From NCBI GenBank assembly GCA_027013145.1, contig JALUXX010000004.1:1-64000 (forward strand): a DNA stretch of 64,000 nucleotides, in the 5' to 3' direction. The DNA comes from Gammaproteobacteria bacterium. Lineage in GTDB: Bacteria; Pseudomonadota; Gammaproteobacteria; 21-64-14. Position numbers and translations under genes: made by a program. Of the stretch, positions 16,324 to 25,535 are shown one piece after another; within the stretch, counting starts at the first letter, position 1; the number at the start of each line of letters is the position of its first letter. The notes beneath the pieces were generated by a model. The model worked only from the letters and a program-made list of their open reading frames with translations, was not told the DNA's origin and did not search any database.

Positions 16324-17205
16324 TCAGGCGCCGGCCCCCGCGGGCGCCGGCACCGCCTCCGCGCGCAGGTGCCGCTCGATCCAGCGCTCGACGTCGCCCA
16401 GCACGCGCTCGCGGATGAGGTCATTGAACAGTTCGTGATAGCCGCCCGGGTATTCGAGCAGGGTCTTGTCCGGGTGGCGCACGCGGGCGACGAACCGGCG
16501 GCCGCCCTCGGGCGCGACCAGGCGGTCGGCGCTGCCGTGCACGAGCAGCAGCGGCACGCGCAGCCGCGGCGCACCCGCCTCGACGCGGCGCGCGGCGCGC
16601 AGCAGCTCCACGCCGAGGCGGGCGCTGCCGCGATCGTGGATCAGCGGATCGGCGTCGATCGAGCGCATCATCTCCGGGTCGCGGGTGACGGCATCGGGCG
16701 AGAGCGGCAGGCGCACGGAGAAACGCGGGCGCAGGCGGTTGAGCGCATAGGCGAGCCACCGCAGCGGGCGCGGGAGCGCGATGCGCCCGAGCGCCGGGGC
16801 CGAGGCGATGACGCCCCGCAGCCCTTCGGGGTGTTCGAGCGCATAGTCGAGGGCGATGACCCCGCCCATGCTGTGCCCGAGCAGAAAACGCGGCAGGCCG
16901 GGCTCGCGCCGTTCCACCCACGCGAGGAAGGCCCCGAGGTCGTCGCGGTAGTCGCGCCAGGAATCGACGTACCCCCGCTGCCCCGGGGAGAGCCCGTGAC
17001 CGCGCAGGTCGAAGGCGTAGACGGCGAAGCCGCGCGGCGCGAAATGATCGACGACGTTGAAATAGCGCCCGGAGTGCTCCGCCATCCCGTGCACGATCAC
17101 CAGCACGGCGCGCGGCCGCTCCGGCCGCCAGCTCCGGTAGTGCAGCCGCAGGCCGCCGCGCGCGGGAAAGGTCCCCTCCGCGGCGGTGACCGCTGCCGCG
17201 CTCAT
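16324..17205 (-). CDS. Monoacylglycerol-lipase-like alpha/beta hydrolase
   Basis: 293 residues. Oxyanion motif VIVHGMAEHSGRY (about 37-49), nucleophile S112 in GHSMGG, acid in HGSADRLV and histidine in GGYHELFND. The pattern HGMAEHSGRY plus FDLRGHGLSPG is typical of monoacylglycerol lipase/lysophospholipase (Hydrolase_4) proteins. It would cleave glycerolipid acyl esters in the cytoplasm. The ATG overlaps the TGA of the upstream gene (ATGA), showing translational coupling with the nitronate-monooxygenase-like gene. Confidence 0.85.
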   Translation of the reverse strand: MSAAAVTAAEGTFPARGGLRLHYRSWRPERPRAVLVIVHGMAEHSGRYFNVVDHFAPRGFAVYAFDLRGHGLSPGQRGYVDSWRDYRDDLGAFLAWVERREPGLPRFLLGHSMGGVIALDYALEHPEGLRGVIASAPALGRIALPRPLRWLAYALNRLRPRFSVRLPLSPDAVTRDPEMMRSIDADPLIHDRGSARLGVELLRAARRVEAGAPRLRVPLLLVHGSADRLVAPEGGRRFVARVRHPDKTLLEYPGGYHELFNDLIRERVLGDVERWIERHLRAEAVPAPAGAGA

Positions 17206-18215
17206 GGCGCCTCCGCGGCGGGTCGCGCGATCGCCGCCGCGAAGCGACGCACGATCGCCCCCGCCGGTTCGACGGCGTCGATACCGGCGACACTGCGCCC
17301 GGCCTGCCAGTAGTCGCGCGTCCCGCGCGCGTCGAGCGCGGCGCGTTTGAGCTGCCACAACGAGCGCAGCGCGTACACGGTGCGCATCAGGTGCTTGGTG
17401 CGTCGCCCGCGCAGCAGCCGTCGCGCCAGCGGGCCGGCCGTGAGTCCCATCCGCTCGATATAGGGCGTGCGGATCACCGCGACGGGGACCCCCGTGATGC
17501 GCTCGCTGAGCACGATGTCCTCGGCACGGGCGCGCACGATCGCCGCCTTGTAGGGCGGCGCCGCGCTGCACTCCTCGGTGGCGATGAATCGGGTGCCGAG
17601 CTGGGCGCCGGCGTAACCGGCGGCGAGCGCGGCGGCGAACTCCCGCGCCGTGCCGATCCCACCCGCGCAGATCAACGGCACGCCGAGATCGCCGAGTTCC
17701 TCCAGCAGCGCCGCGGCGCTGCGCGTCCCGGCGTGACCGCCGGCGTCGGCGTTCACCGCGATCAGGCCGTCCACGCCGGCCTCGAGGCCCTTGAGGGCCC
17801 AGCGCCGCTCGGTGACGTCGTGATAGACCACGCCGCCGGCGGCGTGCACGCGCTCGACCACCCAGTGCGGCTTGCCCAGCGAAGTCACGAAGAAGCGCAC
17901 GCCTTCCTCCAGGGCGATATCCACCCAGCGCTCCATGCGCCGCCGATAGGACTTGGACGACTGTTCGATCAACGCGTTCATCCCGATCGGCCGGGTCGTG
18001 AGCTCCCGGATCCGGCGCAGCCCGGCGCGAAACTCGTAACCGTGGACATAGGTGAGGGAGATCGGCTGCACGACGCCGAGACCGCCCGCCGCGGAGACCG
18101 CGGCCACCAGTTCCGGGTTGCTGCACGGGTACATCGCCCCGCAGATCAGCGGGACCGTCACGCCCGCGTGGCGCGTGAAGGCGGTCGCCGGGGGCGGCGG
18201 GGCGGTGGCGCTCAC
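17202..18215 (-). CDS. Nitronate monooxygenase-like FMN enzyme
   Basis: 337 residues. A TIM-barrel flavoprotein: [20 protein letters not shown] at the N-terminus, [14 protein letters not shown] with the family histidine, and [20 protein letters not shown] followed by QLGTRF, the FMN phosphate-binding end. Family members oxidise nitronates or act as enoyl reductases (FabK-like); the exact substrate cannot be told. The GTG start (18213-18215) overlaps the stop of the thioesterase-like gene, and its stop overlaps the lipase gene, so three genes are coupled. The company suggests lipid or fatty-acid metabolism rather than nitronate detoxification. Confidence 0.82.
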   Translation of the reverse strand: MSATAPPPPATAFTRHAGVTVPLICGAMYPCSNPELVAAVSAAGGLGVVQPISLTYVHGYEFRAGLRRIRELTTRPIGMNALIEQSSKSYRRRMERWVDIALEEGVRFFVTSLGKPHWVVERVHAAGGVVYHDVTERRWALKGLEAGVDGLIAVNADAGGHAGTRSAAALLEELGDLGVPLICAGGIGTAREFAAALAAGYAGAQLGTRFIATEECSAAPPYKAAIVRARAEDIVLSERITGVPVAVIRTPYIERMGLTAGPLARRLLRGRRTKHLMRTVYALRSLWQLKRAALDARGTRDYWQAGRSVAGIDAVEPAGAIVRRFAAAIARPAAEAP

Positions 18216-18691
18216 GCGGGACTCAGGCGCCAGCGCGCCTCGACCCGCGCGACGACGTCGCCGGCCGCGTCGCGCACCTCGCTCACGACGCGGAAGTCGG
18301 TCGCGGCGTCGACGAGCGGCGGCTCGCAACGGCACTCCGCGGTCAGCGTGCCGCGCGCCTTCTTCGGGTATTCGATCGCCAGGGCGGTGACGATCCCGCG
18401 TACGCCGGGGGCCAGCGCGCCGAGCATCGCCAGCCCGCCCGCCATCTCCCCGAGATTGGCCAGGGCGAGGGCGTGGACCGAGGCGAGGTGATTGCGCACC
18501 CGGCGCCGGTCGCGCAGCCGGATGCGGGCATAGCCCGGCCGCAGTTCCATCACGCGGGCGCCGAGGGCCCCGGTGTAGGGATTGCGCAGCGCGAGGAGCC
18601 GCGCGAACAACCAGCGCCCGCCCGGCAGCCGGTGCAGCCGCCGCCACGCCCGCCCGAGGGCCGCACCCGGTGCCGCATTGACATACGCCAT
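18212..18691 (-). CDS. DUF4442 hotdog-fold thioesterase-like protein
   Basis: 159 residues, MAYVNAAPG start. A PaaI/DUF4442-type hotdog: [19 protein letters not shown], then [20 protein letters not shown], where the N-H-x-x-S-V-H region and E at the helix start correspond to the acyl-CoA site, and a final [13 protein letters not shown] strand. Likely hydrolyses an acyl-CoA or acts as a non-catalytic acyl binder. It is first of the coupled thioesterase - monooxygenase - lipase set (overlap GTGA). Confidence 0.78.
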   Translation of the reverse strand: MAYVNAAPGAALGRAWRRLHRLPGGRWLFARLLALRNPYTGALGARVMELRPGYARIRLRDRRRVRNHLASVHALALANLGEMAGGLAMLGALAPGVRGIVTALAIEYPKKARGTLTAECRCEPPLVDAATDFRVVSEVRDAAGDVVARVEARWRLSPA

Positions 18692-18809
18692 GATCGCCGG
18701 CCCTCGCCCCCGCCGCCGCTCACGGAGCCGCCGCGCACCGGGCGCCGCGCGGCCCCGCACCCGGACGCCGCGGACCGAACGCGGCCCACCCGCACGCCTT
18801 CGGCGACAC

Positions 18810-19277
18810 TCAGGACCGCGACGCGGCCCGCCGCGCCGCGAGCCGCTCCACCGTGCGCGCCGCGTCGAGTTCGCGGTAGGGCTCCATCTCGTGCAGCGTC
18901 CGGTCGAGCAGCGGCCCGATCTGCTCGATGTGGCGCAGCACCGTGTCGGTCGCCTGCGCGTGGGCGTTTCCCGGCGCGGCGCGCTGCAGAGCCACGGCCG
19001 CGGCGGTCAGGCGGACCAGTTCCAGGCCCTCGCGCGCCAGGGCATAGGCGAAGAAGCCCGCGATCCCCACCCGCTTCGCATAACGGGTCAGGGCCGCGTC
19101 GGCGCCGTCCGCGCCGGCCGCGGCGAGTTCGCGGCCGCCGTCCTGAAACAGCGGCGCGAGTTCCGTGAGGGCGCGCTCGATCTCCACCAGGCGGCGGAAA
19201 TGGCCGTCCACCGCGAAGCACCTCGGGGATCCGCCCTCCGGCGCCGCGCCGTCCCCACCCGACCGATCCGTTCCCAT
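18810..19277 (-). CDS. Conserved-looking hypothetical helical protein
   Basis: 155 residues, start at MGTDRSGG with GGAGGGG 6 bases before it. Almost entirely helical, with [19 protein letters not shown] and a long Ala/Leu-rich middle; no signal peptide or catalytic motif recognised. It is 118 bases upstream of the DUF4442 gene on the same strand and could belong to that transcript. Confidence 0.5.
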   Translation of the reverse strand: MGTDRSGGDGAAPEGGSPRCFAVDGHFRRLVEIERALTELAPLFQDGGRELAAAGADGADAALTRYAKRVGIAGFFAYALAREGLELVRLTAAAVALQRAAPGNAHAQATDTVLRHIEQIGPLLDRTLHEMEPYRELDAARTVERLAARRAASRS

Positions 19278-19478
19278 CGCCGCCCCTCCAGGCCGCCCGC
19301 CGGGACGACACCCCGGGCCCGGCACACCTGCGCCCAGTATAGCGGGCCCCGCCCGCGGGGAGGTGCGGATCCCGGTCGGTCCGGGAGCCCGGGGAGTGTG
19401 AACCCGGTCACAGAACTTGCGTTGTCGGCGCAGTTCTATATCGTGGCATCGTGCGTGGTGGCACTGGAGGGTTCGACC

Positions 19479-19616
19479 ATGCGTTTTCTCAAGAAGGAGC
19501 TGACCAAGGCGTACACCCTGGTCAATGTCCGGAGGGAGTTCCGGGAACTGCAGAAGAACGCGACCCTCGACCGCAAGAAGCCCCGGGAAGCCCCGCGCCG
19601 GGTCGTATCCGGCTAG
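19479..19616 (+). CDS. Very small basic protein (45 residues)
   Basis: MRFLKKELTKAYTLVNVRRE... 45 residues, rich in Lys and Arg, no membrane segment. Support comes from a strong ribosome-binding site, GGAGGG, 7 bases before the ATG, a possible -10 (TATATC, about 19437-19442) upstream, and a terminator-like hairpin after it. It stands alone between two minus-strand genes. A small RNA- or DNA-binding or ribosome-associated peptide is possible but not shown. Confidence 0.55.
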   Translation: MRFLKKELTKAYTLVNVRREFRELQKNATLDRKKPREAPRRVVSG

Positions 19617-19668
19617 CCCCGGGAGCGCCGACGGCCCGCGGCCGCCCGGCGCGCAGGCGGCAGTCCGA

Positions 19669-19699
19669 CCGGGGTCCCAACCCCCGGCGAGGCCTTTTT
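19669..19699 (+). terminator. Candidate intrinsic terminator after the 45-residue gene
   Basis: The stem CCGGGG (19669-19674) pairs with CCCCGG (19682-19687) across a 7-base loop. Bases CGAGGCC follow, then TTTTT (19695-19699). The T-run is a little far from the stem, so efficiency is uncertain. Confidence 0.4.
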
Positions 19700-19733
19700 C
19701 CCCGCGGCCCGCTCGCTCCGGGGCTCGCGGCGT

Positions 19734-21005
19734 TCACACACCGGCGTGACGGCGCAGCTTGGACTCGAGCAGGCGCAGCGCGGCAAGCAGTTGTTTGTCC
19801 TTGGTCTTGCGGAACTCGGCCGCCGTCAGGCGCTTTTCCTCCTGCGGGCGCAAGGGCAGTACGTTCGGGGGCAGACTGACCACCTTCTGGGGCTCGATCC
19901 CCCGATGCCAGATGGTGTGTCCGTCCGGCGTGAGCCATTCCTCGACCGCCAGCATCAGCGCCGCACCGTTGGAGAGCGGGAACTCCTGGAGCACGGTGCC
20001 GGTGCCGAAGGTCTTCTCCCCGATCAGGGTCGCACGCCCGGCGTCTTTCAACGCACCCGAGACGATCTCCGCGGCGCTCGCGGTCCCGGAGTTGATCAGT
20101 ACCACCATCGGCAGGCGCGTCTTGGGCACGTCGCGCAGCACCGGTACGCGCCGGATCTTGCCGCGCACGTTCTTCTCCAGCAACACGTCGCCGCCCGACA
20201 GGAACTGGCTCGCCACGCCGATGGCCTGCGACAACAGCCCGCCCGGGTTGTTGCGCAGGTCGAGGATCAGACCCTCGGCGCCGCTCGCGCGCACCTGCGC
20301 GAGGGCCTTCATCAGCGCCTGCGCGGTCCCTTCGCTGAACGAGGCGATGCGTAGGTCGGCAATGCGTGTCCCCGGCAGCATGTGCCAGGTGACGCTGCGC
20401 AGCTTGATGACCGCGCGCACGATGGCGACGTCGCGTGTCTTGCCGGTCTTCGGATCGCGCAGCGACAGCACCACGGTGGTCCCCGCGGGTCCGCGGATCT
20501 TGCGCACGACCTGTTCCAGCGACTCGCCGGCGACGTCCTTGCCGTCGACCTTGTAGATGATGTCGCCCGGGTGCAGTCCGTCGCGCTGCGCCGGCGAGCC
20601 GTCGAGCGGCGCCACCACGACGACGTGACGGTCGCGCATCCGCACCTCCGCCCCGATGCCGGCGAAGTGCCCCTGAACGGCGTCGCGCGCCTCCTTGACC
20701 ATCTCGGGGCTCAGGAACGTGCTGTGACCCGTGTCCCCCAGCGAGTCGACCATGCCGCTGATGGCCGCGTAGGTCATCCGCTTGGGCTTGATCGCCTTGC
20801 GGTCGACGTAGTGCTCGTCGATCAGATTCCAGGCCTCGGCCATGAGGCGGAAATCCGGCACTGCGGCGGCCGGGATGCGGTCCGACGGCGCGCCGTCGGC
20901 GAGGATCTGGCGGTCGACGATCACGCCGGCGACGACGCCGCTGAGCAGCCACAGGGCGCCGAGCGCGACGGCCCGCAGGCGGCGGGAACCCTTGCCCATG
21001 GTCAC
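19734..21005 (-). CDS. S41-family carboxyl-terminal processing protease
   Basis: 423 residues. Uncleaved signal anchor or signal peptide about 10-35, PDZ domain about 115-185 (GIGAEVRMRDRHVVVVAPLD, AQRDGLHPGDIIYKVDG), then the S41 core with nucleophile S310 (INSGTASAAEI) and base K331 (GEKTFGTG), spaced as in CtpA. It cleaves non-polar C-termini of periplasmic proteins and often trims cell-wall hydrolases. An alternative start two codons in (MGKGS) cannot be excluded. Monocistronic by spacing; divergent from lemA with a 157-base gap. Confidence 0.93.
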   Translation of the reverse strand: MTMGKGSRRLRAVALGALWLLSGVVAGVIVDRQILADGAPSDRIPAAAVPDFRLMAEAWNLIDEHYVDRKAIKPKRMTYAAISGMVDSLGDTGHSTFLSPEMVKEARDAVQGHFAGIGAEVRMRDRHVVVVAPLDGSPAQRDGLHPGDIIYKVDGKDVAGESLEQVVRKIRGPAGTTVVLSLRDPKTGKTRDVAIVRAVIKLRSVTWHMLPGTRIADLRIASFSEGTAQALMKALAQVRASGAEGLILDLRNNPGGLLSQAIGVASQFLSGGDVLLEKNVRGKIRRVPVLRDVPKTRLPMVVLINSGTASAAEIVSGALKDAGRATLIGEKTFGTGTVLQEFPLSNGAALMLAVEEWLTPDGHTIWHRGIEPQKVVSLPPNVLPLRPQEEKRLTAAEFRKTKDKQLLAALRLLESKLRRHAGV

Positions 21006-21162
21006 GGATGCTGGCCCTCCGGCCGCGATGAGAACGGAGCGCCACTATACCATCCCCGCGGGCCGCGATTCCCGCACCGGCGCCGGGCTCAAGCCCCCCG
21101 CCCCGGCGGCCGTTATCCGGCGGTAATGGGGGGGCCCGGGGGCCGGAGCGACGGGAGGAGCG

Positions 21163-21747
21163 GTGGACACTTCGAGCGCGATCATGATCGCCCTGGGGCT
21201 GGCGCTGGTGACGGGGCTGCTCTACGCCGTCGTCCTCTACAACCGCCTGGTGTCGCTCAAGCACAACGTCTCCAAGGCCTGGGCCAATATCGACGTCCTG
21301 CTGGTGCAGCGCCACGACGAGCTGCCCAAACTCGTCGACGTCTGCCGGGAATACATGGGCTACGAGCAGAAGACCCTGGAAAAGGTCATGCAGGCGCGCG
21401 CCGCGGTGGCGGACGCGCGCGAGCGGCGTGACCTCCCGGCCCTCGGCCGCGCCGAAGGCGCCCTGCGTCTCGGTCTGGGCGGGGTGTATGCGGTCGCCGA
21501 AAACTATCCCGACCTGAAGGCGGACGCCAGCTTCGCGCACCTCCAGGACCGGATCACGGCGCTGGAGAATGCCATCGCCGACCGGCGCGAGTATTACAAC
21601 GAGAGCGTGAACCTCAACAACGTCCGCATCGAGCAGTTTCCCGACGTGCTGATCGCGCGCCGCTTCGGATTCGGCCCCTTCCAACTGCTCGAGTTCGACG
21701 AACGCCGGAAGGCGGACGTCCGCGTCCGCGCCCTGTTCGCCACCTGA
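21163..21747 (+). CDS. LemA-family protein
   Basis: 194 residues. One N-terminal membrane helix (about 6-25), then YNRLVSLKHNVSKAWANIDVLLVQRHDELPKLVDVC, the hallmark LemA stretch, and helical bundle repeats ending NESVNLNNVRIEQFPDVL. LemA proteins are membrane-anchored helical bundles of unclear role. GTG start with GGGAGGAG 4 bases upstream. The adjoining GIDE gene 21 bases on confirms the usual LemA-GIDE pair. Confidence 0.92.
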   Translation: MDTSSAIMIALGLALVTGLLYAVVLYNRLVSLKHNVSKAWANIDVLLVQRHDELPKLVDVCREYMGYEQKTLEKVMQARAAVADARERRDLPALGRAEGALRLGLGGVYAVAENYPDLKADASFAHLQDRITALENAIADRREYYNESVNLNNVRIEQFPDVLIARRFGFGPFQLLEFDERRKADVRVRALFAT

Positions 21748-21768
21748 CCGCGACGGCCCGCCCCGGCC

Positions 21769-22695
21769 ATGGCCGAGTTCGCCGCCGCGTGGCTCCGCAA
21801 CCTCGCCCCGGGCGAGTTCGGTGTACTGGCGGCCGGGCTGGCGGTGGCGACGCTCGCCGCGTTCCGCTCCATCTGGCGCGGACTGCGCCGCGCACGCATG
21901 ATCGAGGACACCCCGACCTCGCGGCTGCGCTCCGCCGCCCAGGGCTACGTGGAACTGTGCGGGCGCGGCGCGCCCATGGCGGGACCTCCGGTCGTGGCGC
22001 CGCTCAGCGGCATCCCCTGCCTCTGGTACCGTTACCGCGTCGAGCGCCGCCGCGACCTGCTGCCCGCGCCCGGCCGCGTGCTGTGGCTGACGGTGCGCGA
22101 GGGCGTGAGCGACGAACTGTTCCGGATCGAGGACGACACCGGGGCGTGTATCGTCGATCCGGAGGGGGCCGAGGTGACCCCGACGTTGCGCCGCCGATGG
22201 TACGGCGGCGACGACTCCCCGGCGCTGGTGCTGGGGACGCGCCGCCACCGCACGCTCGGATCGTTCGCGAGGTTCCGCTACACCGAGGAGCGACTGCTGC
22301 CCGGTCCGCTCTACGCCCTCGGCTGGTTCCGCACTGCCGCCAACGCGCAGGGCGACACCGGAGAGGAGGTCGCCGCGCTGCTGCGCCGGTGGAAGGGCGA
22401 CCGCGCCGCACTGCTGGAGCGTTTCGACCGCAACGGCGACGGCGAGATCGACCTCGAGGAGTGGTCCCGGGCCCGGGAGGCGGCGTTGCGCGAAGTCCTC
22501 GCGGCACGCACCGAACCCGCCGCCGAGGTCCATGTGCTCTCGCGCCCGGCCGATCCCCGCCTGCCCTTCCTCCTCGCCGCTGGGGACCGGCGCACCAACG
22601 CACGCCGCTACCGCGTGCGCGCCCGGGCCGCGTTCGCCGCTTTCGCCGCCGGGACCGTGGCGCTCCTCTGGGCGCTGATCGCCCGCCTGGGCTGA
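21769..22695 (+). CDS. GIDE-domain membrane protein with an EF-hand-like loop
   Basis: 308 residues. A first membrane helix (about 17-37), then a GIDE domain (MIEDTPTSRLRSAAQGYVEL; LSGIPCLWYRYRVERRR), which in eukaryotes occurs in the E3 ligase MUL1 and in bacteria pairs with LemA. DRNGDGEIDLEEW (about residues 222-234) is a perfect-looking EF-hand calcium loop placed between the GIDE part and a last membrane helix (about 285-305). No RING domain follows, so no ubiquitin ligase role is implied. Confidence 0.85.
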   Translation: MAEFAAAWLRNLAPGEFGVLAAGLAVATLAAFRSIWRGLRRARMIEDTPTSRLRSAAQGYVELCGRGAPMAGPPVVAPLSGIPCLWYRYRVERRRDLLPAPGRVLWLTVREGVSDELFRIEDDTGACIVDPEGAEVTPTLRRRWYGGDDSPALVLGTRRHRTLGSFARFRYTEERLLPGPLYALGWFRTAANAQGDTGEEVAALLRRWKGDRAALLERFDRNGDGEIDLEEWSRAREAALREVLAARTEPAAEVHVLSRPADPRLPFLLAAGDRRTNARRYRVRARAAFAAFAAGTVALLWALIARLG

Positions 22696-22704
22696 CGCGG
22701 CCGG

Positions 22705-23280
22705 CTACCGCCCGCGCCGATAGGTACCGATCAGTTCGGCCGCGCCGAGGACATGCCCGCGCATCGCCTGCTCCAGGGCCGCCCGGGTCGGGTGATGGAG
22801 GTCGGGCAGCACGGCGTCGAGGGCGTAGAGCTTGAAGAAGTAGCGGTGGCGACCGATCGGCGGGCACGGCCCGCCGTAGCCGGTGCGTCTCCAGTCGTTC
22901 AGGCCCTCCCGCGTCCCTGCAGGCAGCGCGTCGGGCGCGACCGCCTCCGGCAGCCCGCCGCTTTCCGGCGGCAGGTCGTAGAGGACCCAGTGGATCCAGG
23001 TCATGCGCGGCGCCTGCGGGTCGGGCGCGTCGGGATCGTAGACCACCAGCGCCAGACTGCGCGTCCCCGCCGGCACCCCCGACCACGACAGCGCCGGGGA
23101 GAGGTCGGCTCCGTCACAGGTGTAGCGCGCCGGGATCGGGCCGCCGGGCTCGAAGGCGGGGGACGAGATCGTGAAGCTCATCGCCGAACCTCCCGGGGAA
23201 CCGTGGGGCGCCGCTGCGGCGGCGACACCGCGCCACGGCAGAAACGCCGCGGCGAGGAGGGCCGCGATCGCGATCCGCAT
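22705..23280 (-). CDS. YbhB/YbcL-type PEBP family protein
   Basis: 191 residues with a signal peptide (about 1-24, RIAIAALLAAAFL). The phosphatidylethanolamine-binding-protein fold shows in YTCDGADLSPALSWSGVP, VVYDPDAPDPQAP, WIHWVLYDLP and GYGGPCPPIGRHRYFFKLYAL, all YbhB/YbcL landmarks. Probably periplasmic; ligand unknown. It lies 20 bases downstream of the GGDEF-EAL gene on the same strand, probably in one transcript. Confidence 0.9.
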   Translation of the reverse strand: MRIAIAALLAAAFLPWRGVAAAAAPHGSPGGSAMSFTISSPAFEPGGPIPARYTCDGADLSPALSWSGVPAGTRSLALVVYDPDAPDPQAPRMTWIHWVLYDLPPESGGLPEAVAPDALPAGTREGLNDWRRTGYGGPCPPIGRHRYFFKLYALDAVLPDLHHPTRAALEQAMRGHVLGAAELIGTYRRGR

Positions 23281-23300
23281 GCCGGGCCCGCGCGCACCGG

Positions 23301-25535
23301 TCACCGACTCCCTACCCTCCCGCGCCGCGCCGCCAGCCATTCGGACATCGCCGTCGGATCCAGCGGGCGGCAGAAGTGGAACCCCTGCACGGCATCGCAA
23401 TGCAGCGACGCCAGCAGCTCCAATGTCCGCGCATCCTCCACACCTTCCGCCACGACCGAACAACCGAGGTTGTGCGCAAGATCGATGGTGGAGCGCACGA
23501 TCAGCGCGTCGGTCGGATCCGACGCCATTCCCATGATAAACGATTTGTCGATCTTGAGGACGTCGAGCGGGAGCTCCTTGAGGTGCGCGAGCGAGGTGTG
23601 GCCGGTGCCGTAGTCGTCCATCGCGATCACCACCCCCGCCTCCCGCAAGCGGCGGACCCCGCCGGCACCGAGCGCCACTTCACCGCGCAGCACGGTCTCG
23701 GCGATCTCGAGCTGCAGGCAGTCCGGCGCTGCTCCGGCGGCCTCGAGCAGCGCCTCGAGGTCGGCCGCGAACCCGGGCCGGCGCAGCGTGCGTCCGGCCA
23801 GGTTCACCGCCACCCGCACGTCGTGCCCCTCGTCGTGCCACGCGCGATGCTGCGCCAGCGCCGTCGACAGCACCCAGGCGGTGAGGGCGTTGATCACGCC
23901 GGTGCGCTCGGCCAGCGGCACGAAACGCTCCGGCGCCAGCAGGCCGAATTCGGGGTGATCCCAGCGCACCAGCGCCTCGACCGCGGTGGTGCGTCCGCCG
24001 TCCAGCGCCACGATCGGCTGGTAGTGGAGCAGCAGGCCGCCGCCGGCAAGCGCGCCGCGCAACTCGGTGCCGAGCTGCAGCCGCCGCCGGTCGCGGGGAT
24101 CCTCCGCCGCATCGTAGAAAAGGAAATCGACGTCGCGGTGTTTCGCACCGTACAGGGCCACGTCGGCGTGCCGCATCAGGCTGTCGGCGTCGTCGCCGTG
24201 TTCCGGGTAGAGCGCGATGCCGCAGCTCGCGCCCAGATACAGCTCGTCGTCGCCGAACCGGAACGGCGGGCGCAACGCCGCGACCACCTTGCGCGCCGCC
24301 GCCGCGGCGGCGTCCCGCGCGTCGCGCACGTCGGTGAGCAGGATCGCGAATTCGTCGCCGCCCAGGCGCGCCACGGTGTCGCTCTCGCGCACCACCTCGC
24401 GCAGCCTCGCCGCCGCCATGCGCAGGATCTCATCCCCGGCGGGATGCCCGAGGGTGTCGTTGATCTCCTTGAAATGATCCAGATCGAGGCTCAACACCGC
24501 GAGCTGCGAGTCGGCGCGCCGGCGCGCGAGCGCCAGGGCCTGAACCAACCGGTCGTGGAACAAGGCGCGGTTGTGCAGTCCGGTCAGGCTGTCGGTGATC
24601 GCCAGCGTGCGCAACTGCTCGCGGACGCGCTTGGACTCGGTGGCGTCCTCGAGCAGCCCGTCGATACGCACGACGCGGCCCTCGTCGTCGCGAAACGGAC
24701 GGAACACGCGCCGCAGCCAGCGCCGGCCGCCGCCCGGCGCCTGCACCCGGCTCTCGACCTCCACGGTCTGCCCGCGCAGGGCGCGCCGCCACGCCGCCTT
24801 CACCGCCGGGCGGTCCTCGGGGACCGTCCAGTTCAGGCAGGGGATCGGCATCTCCACCCCCAGCTCGCAGATCTCGCCGGCGTGGGGGCTTATATAGATC
24901 GGCGCGTTGTGCACGACGTCGACCGACCAGAGCACCTGCGGCAGATTGCGCAGCAGATCGTCGACGCGCTGCTGCAGCGCGGCGACCTCCTCCTGCTTGC
25001 GCCGCAGCGTCCCCATGGCCGCGTCCCAGTAGCCCTCGAGCATGATGCCCATGTCGCGGTAGAGCAGCTTGATGACGGCATCCTGCAGCGGCGCGCGCTC
25101 CGCGTCCGGGATCTCGCCGCTGGCGTGGATCAGGGCATGGAGGTGGCGCCAGTAGAGGAGGTAGGCGCCCATCACCCAGACCGGCTCGATGCCGGCGCGG
25201 TAGTGGATCTCCCCGATCCGCGCCAGGCGCTCGGCGCCGGCGGCATCGAAGGGCCGGCTCAGCAGCGCGCTCAGGTGTTCGTATTGCTTGGCCACCAGGT
25301 CACGGATGCGCCCGCCGCGCTCCTGGTAGCGCGCCAGGACCTCGCCGACCGCCGGATCGGCCAGCAGATATTCATAGAACGCCTGGGCGAAGCGCTCGCC
25401 GCCCGCCAGGAGCACCGGTGCATGGCGCAGCACCAGGCGCTCGTCCGGCGCCTGGATACCCAGGAACCGGCGGAAGGACTCGTGGATCGGGGGCCCGTCC
25501 GCGACGGGCGGATGCGATGACGGCGATTCGGTCAT
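23301..25535 (-). CDS. Globin-coupled diguanylate cyclase/phosphodiesterase (protoglobin-PAS-GGDEF-EAL)
   Basis: 744 residues. The N-terminal globin-coupled sensor (about 17-165) has the proximal heme ligand H111 in IGEIHYRAGIEPVW. A PAS domain follows (about 195-300), then GGDEF intact at 392-396 with an inhibitory I-site R383-ESD upstream, and EAL with E520-AL plus the DDYGTG loop. Synthesis and breakdown of c-di-GMP are therefore both possible, with oxygen or another gas read through heme. No membrane segment: cytosolic. The start is set at MTESPSS, after which the globin begins; the frame continues upstream without homology. No c-di-GMP riboswitch was found nearby. Confidence 0.93.
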   Translation of the reverse strand: MTESPSSHPPVADGPPIHESFRRFLGIQAPDERLVLRHAPVLLAGGERFAQAFYEYLLADPAVGEVLARYQERGGRIRDLVAKQYEHLSALLSRPFDAAGAERLARIGEIHYRAGIEPVWVMGAYLLYWRHLHALIHASGEIPDAERAPLQDAVIKLLYRDMGIMLEGYWDAAMGTLRRKQEEVAALQQRVDDLLRNLPQVLWSVDVVHNAPIYISPHAGEICELGVEMPIPCLNWTVPEDRPAVKAAWRRALRGQTVEVESRVQAPGGGRRWLRRVFRPFRDDEGRVVRIDGLLEDATESKRVREQLRTLAITDSLTGLHNRALFHDRLVQALALARRRADSQLAVLSLDLDHFKEINDTLGHPAGDEILRMAAARLREVVRESDTVARLGGDEFAILLTDVRDARDAAAAAARKVVAALRPPFRFGDDELYLGASCGIALYPEHGDDADSLMRHADVALYGAKHRDVDFLFYDAAEDPRDRRRLQLGTELRGALAGGGLLLHYQPIVALDGGRTTAVEALVRWDHPEFGLLAPERFVPLAERTGVINALTAWVLSTALAQHRAWHDEGHDVRVAVNLAGRTLRRPGFAADLEALLEAAGAAPDCLQLEIAETVLRGEVALGAGGVRRLREAGVVIAMDDYGTGHTSLAHLKELPLDVLKIDKSFIMGMASDPTDALIVRSTIDLAHNLGCSVVAEGVEDARTLELLASLHCDAVQGFHFCRPLDPTAMSEWLAARRGRVGSR

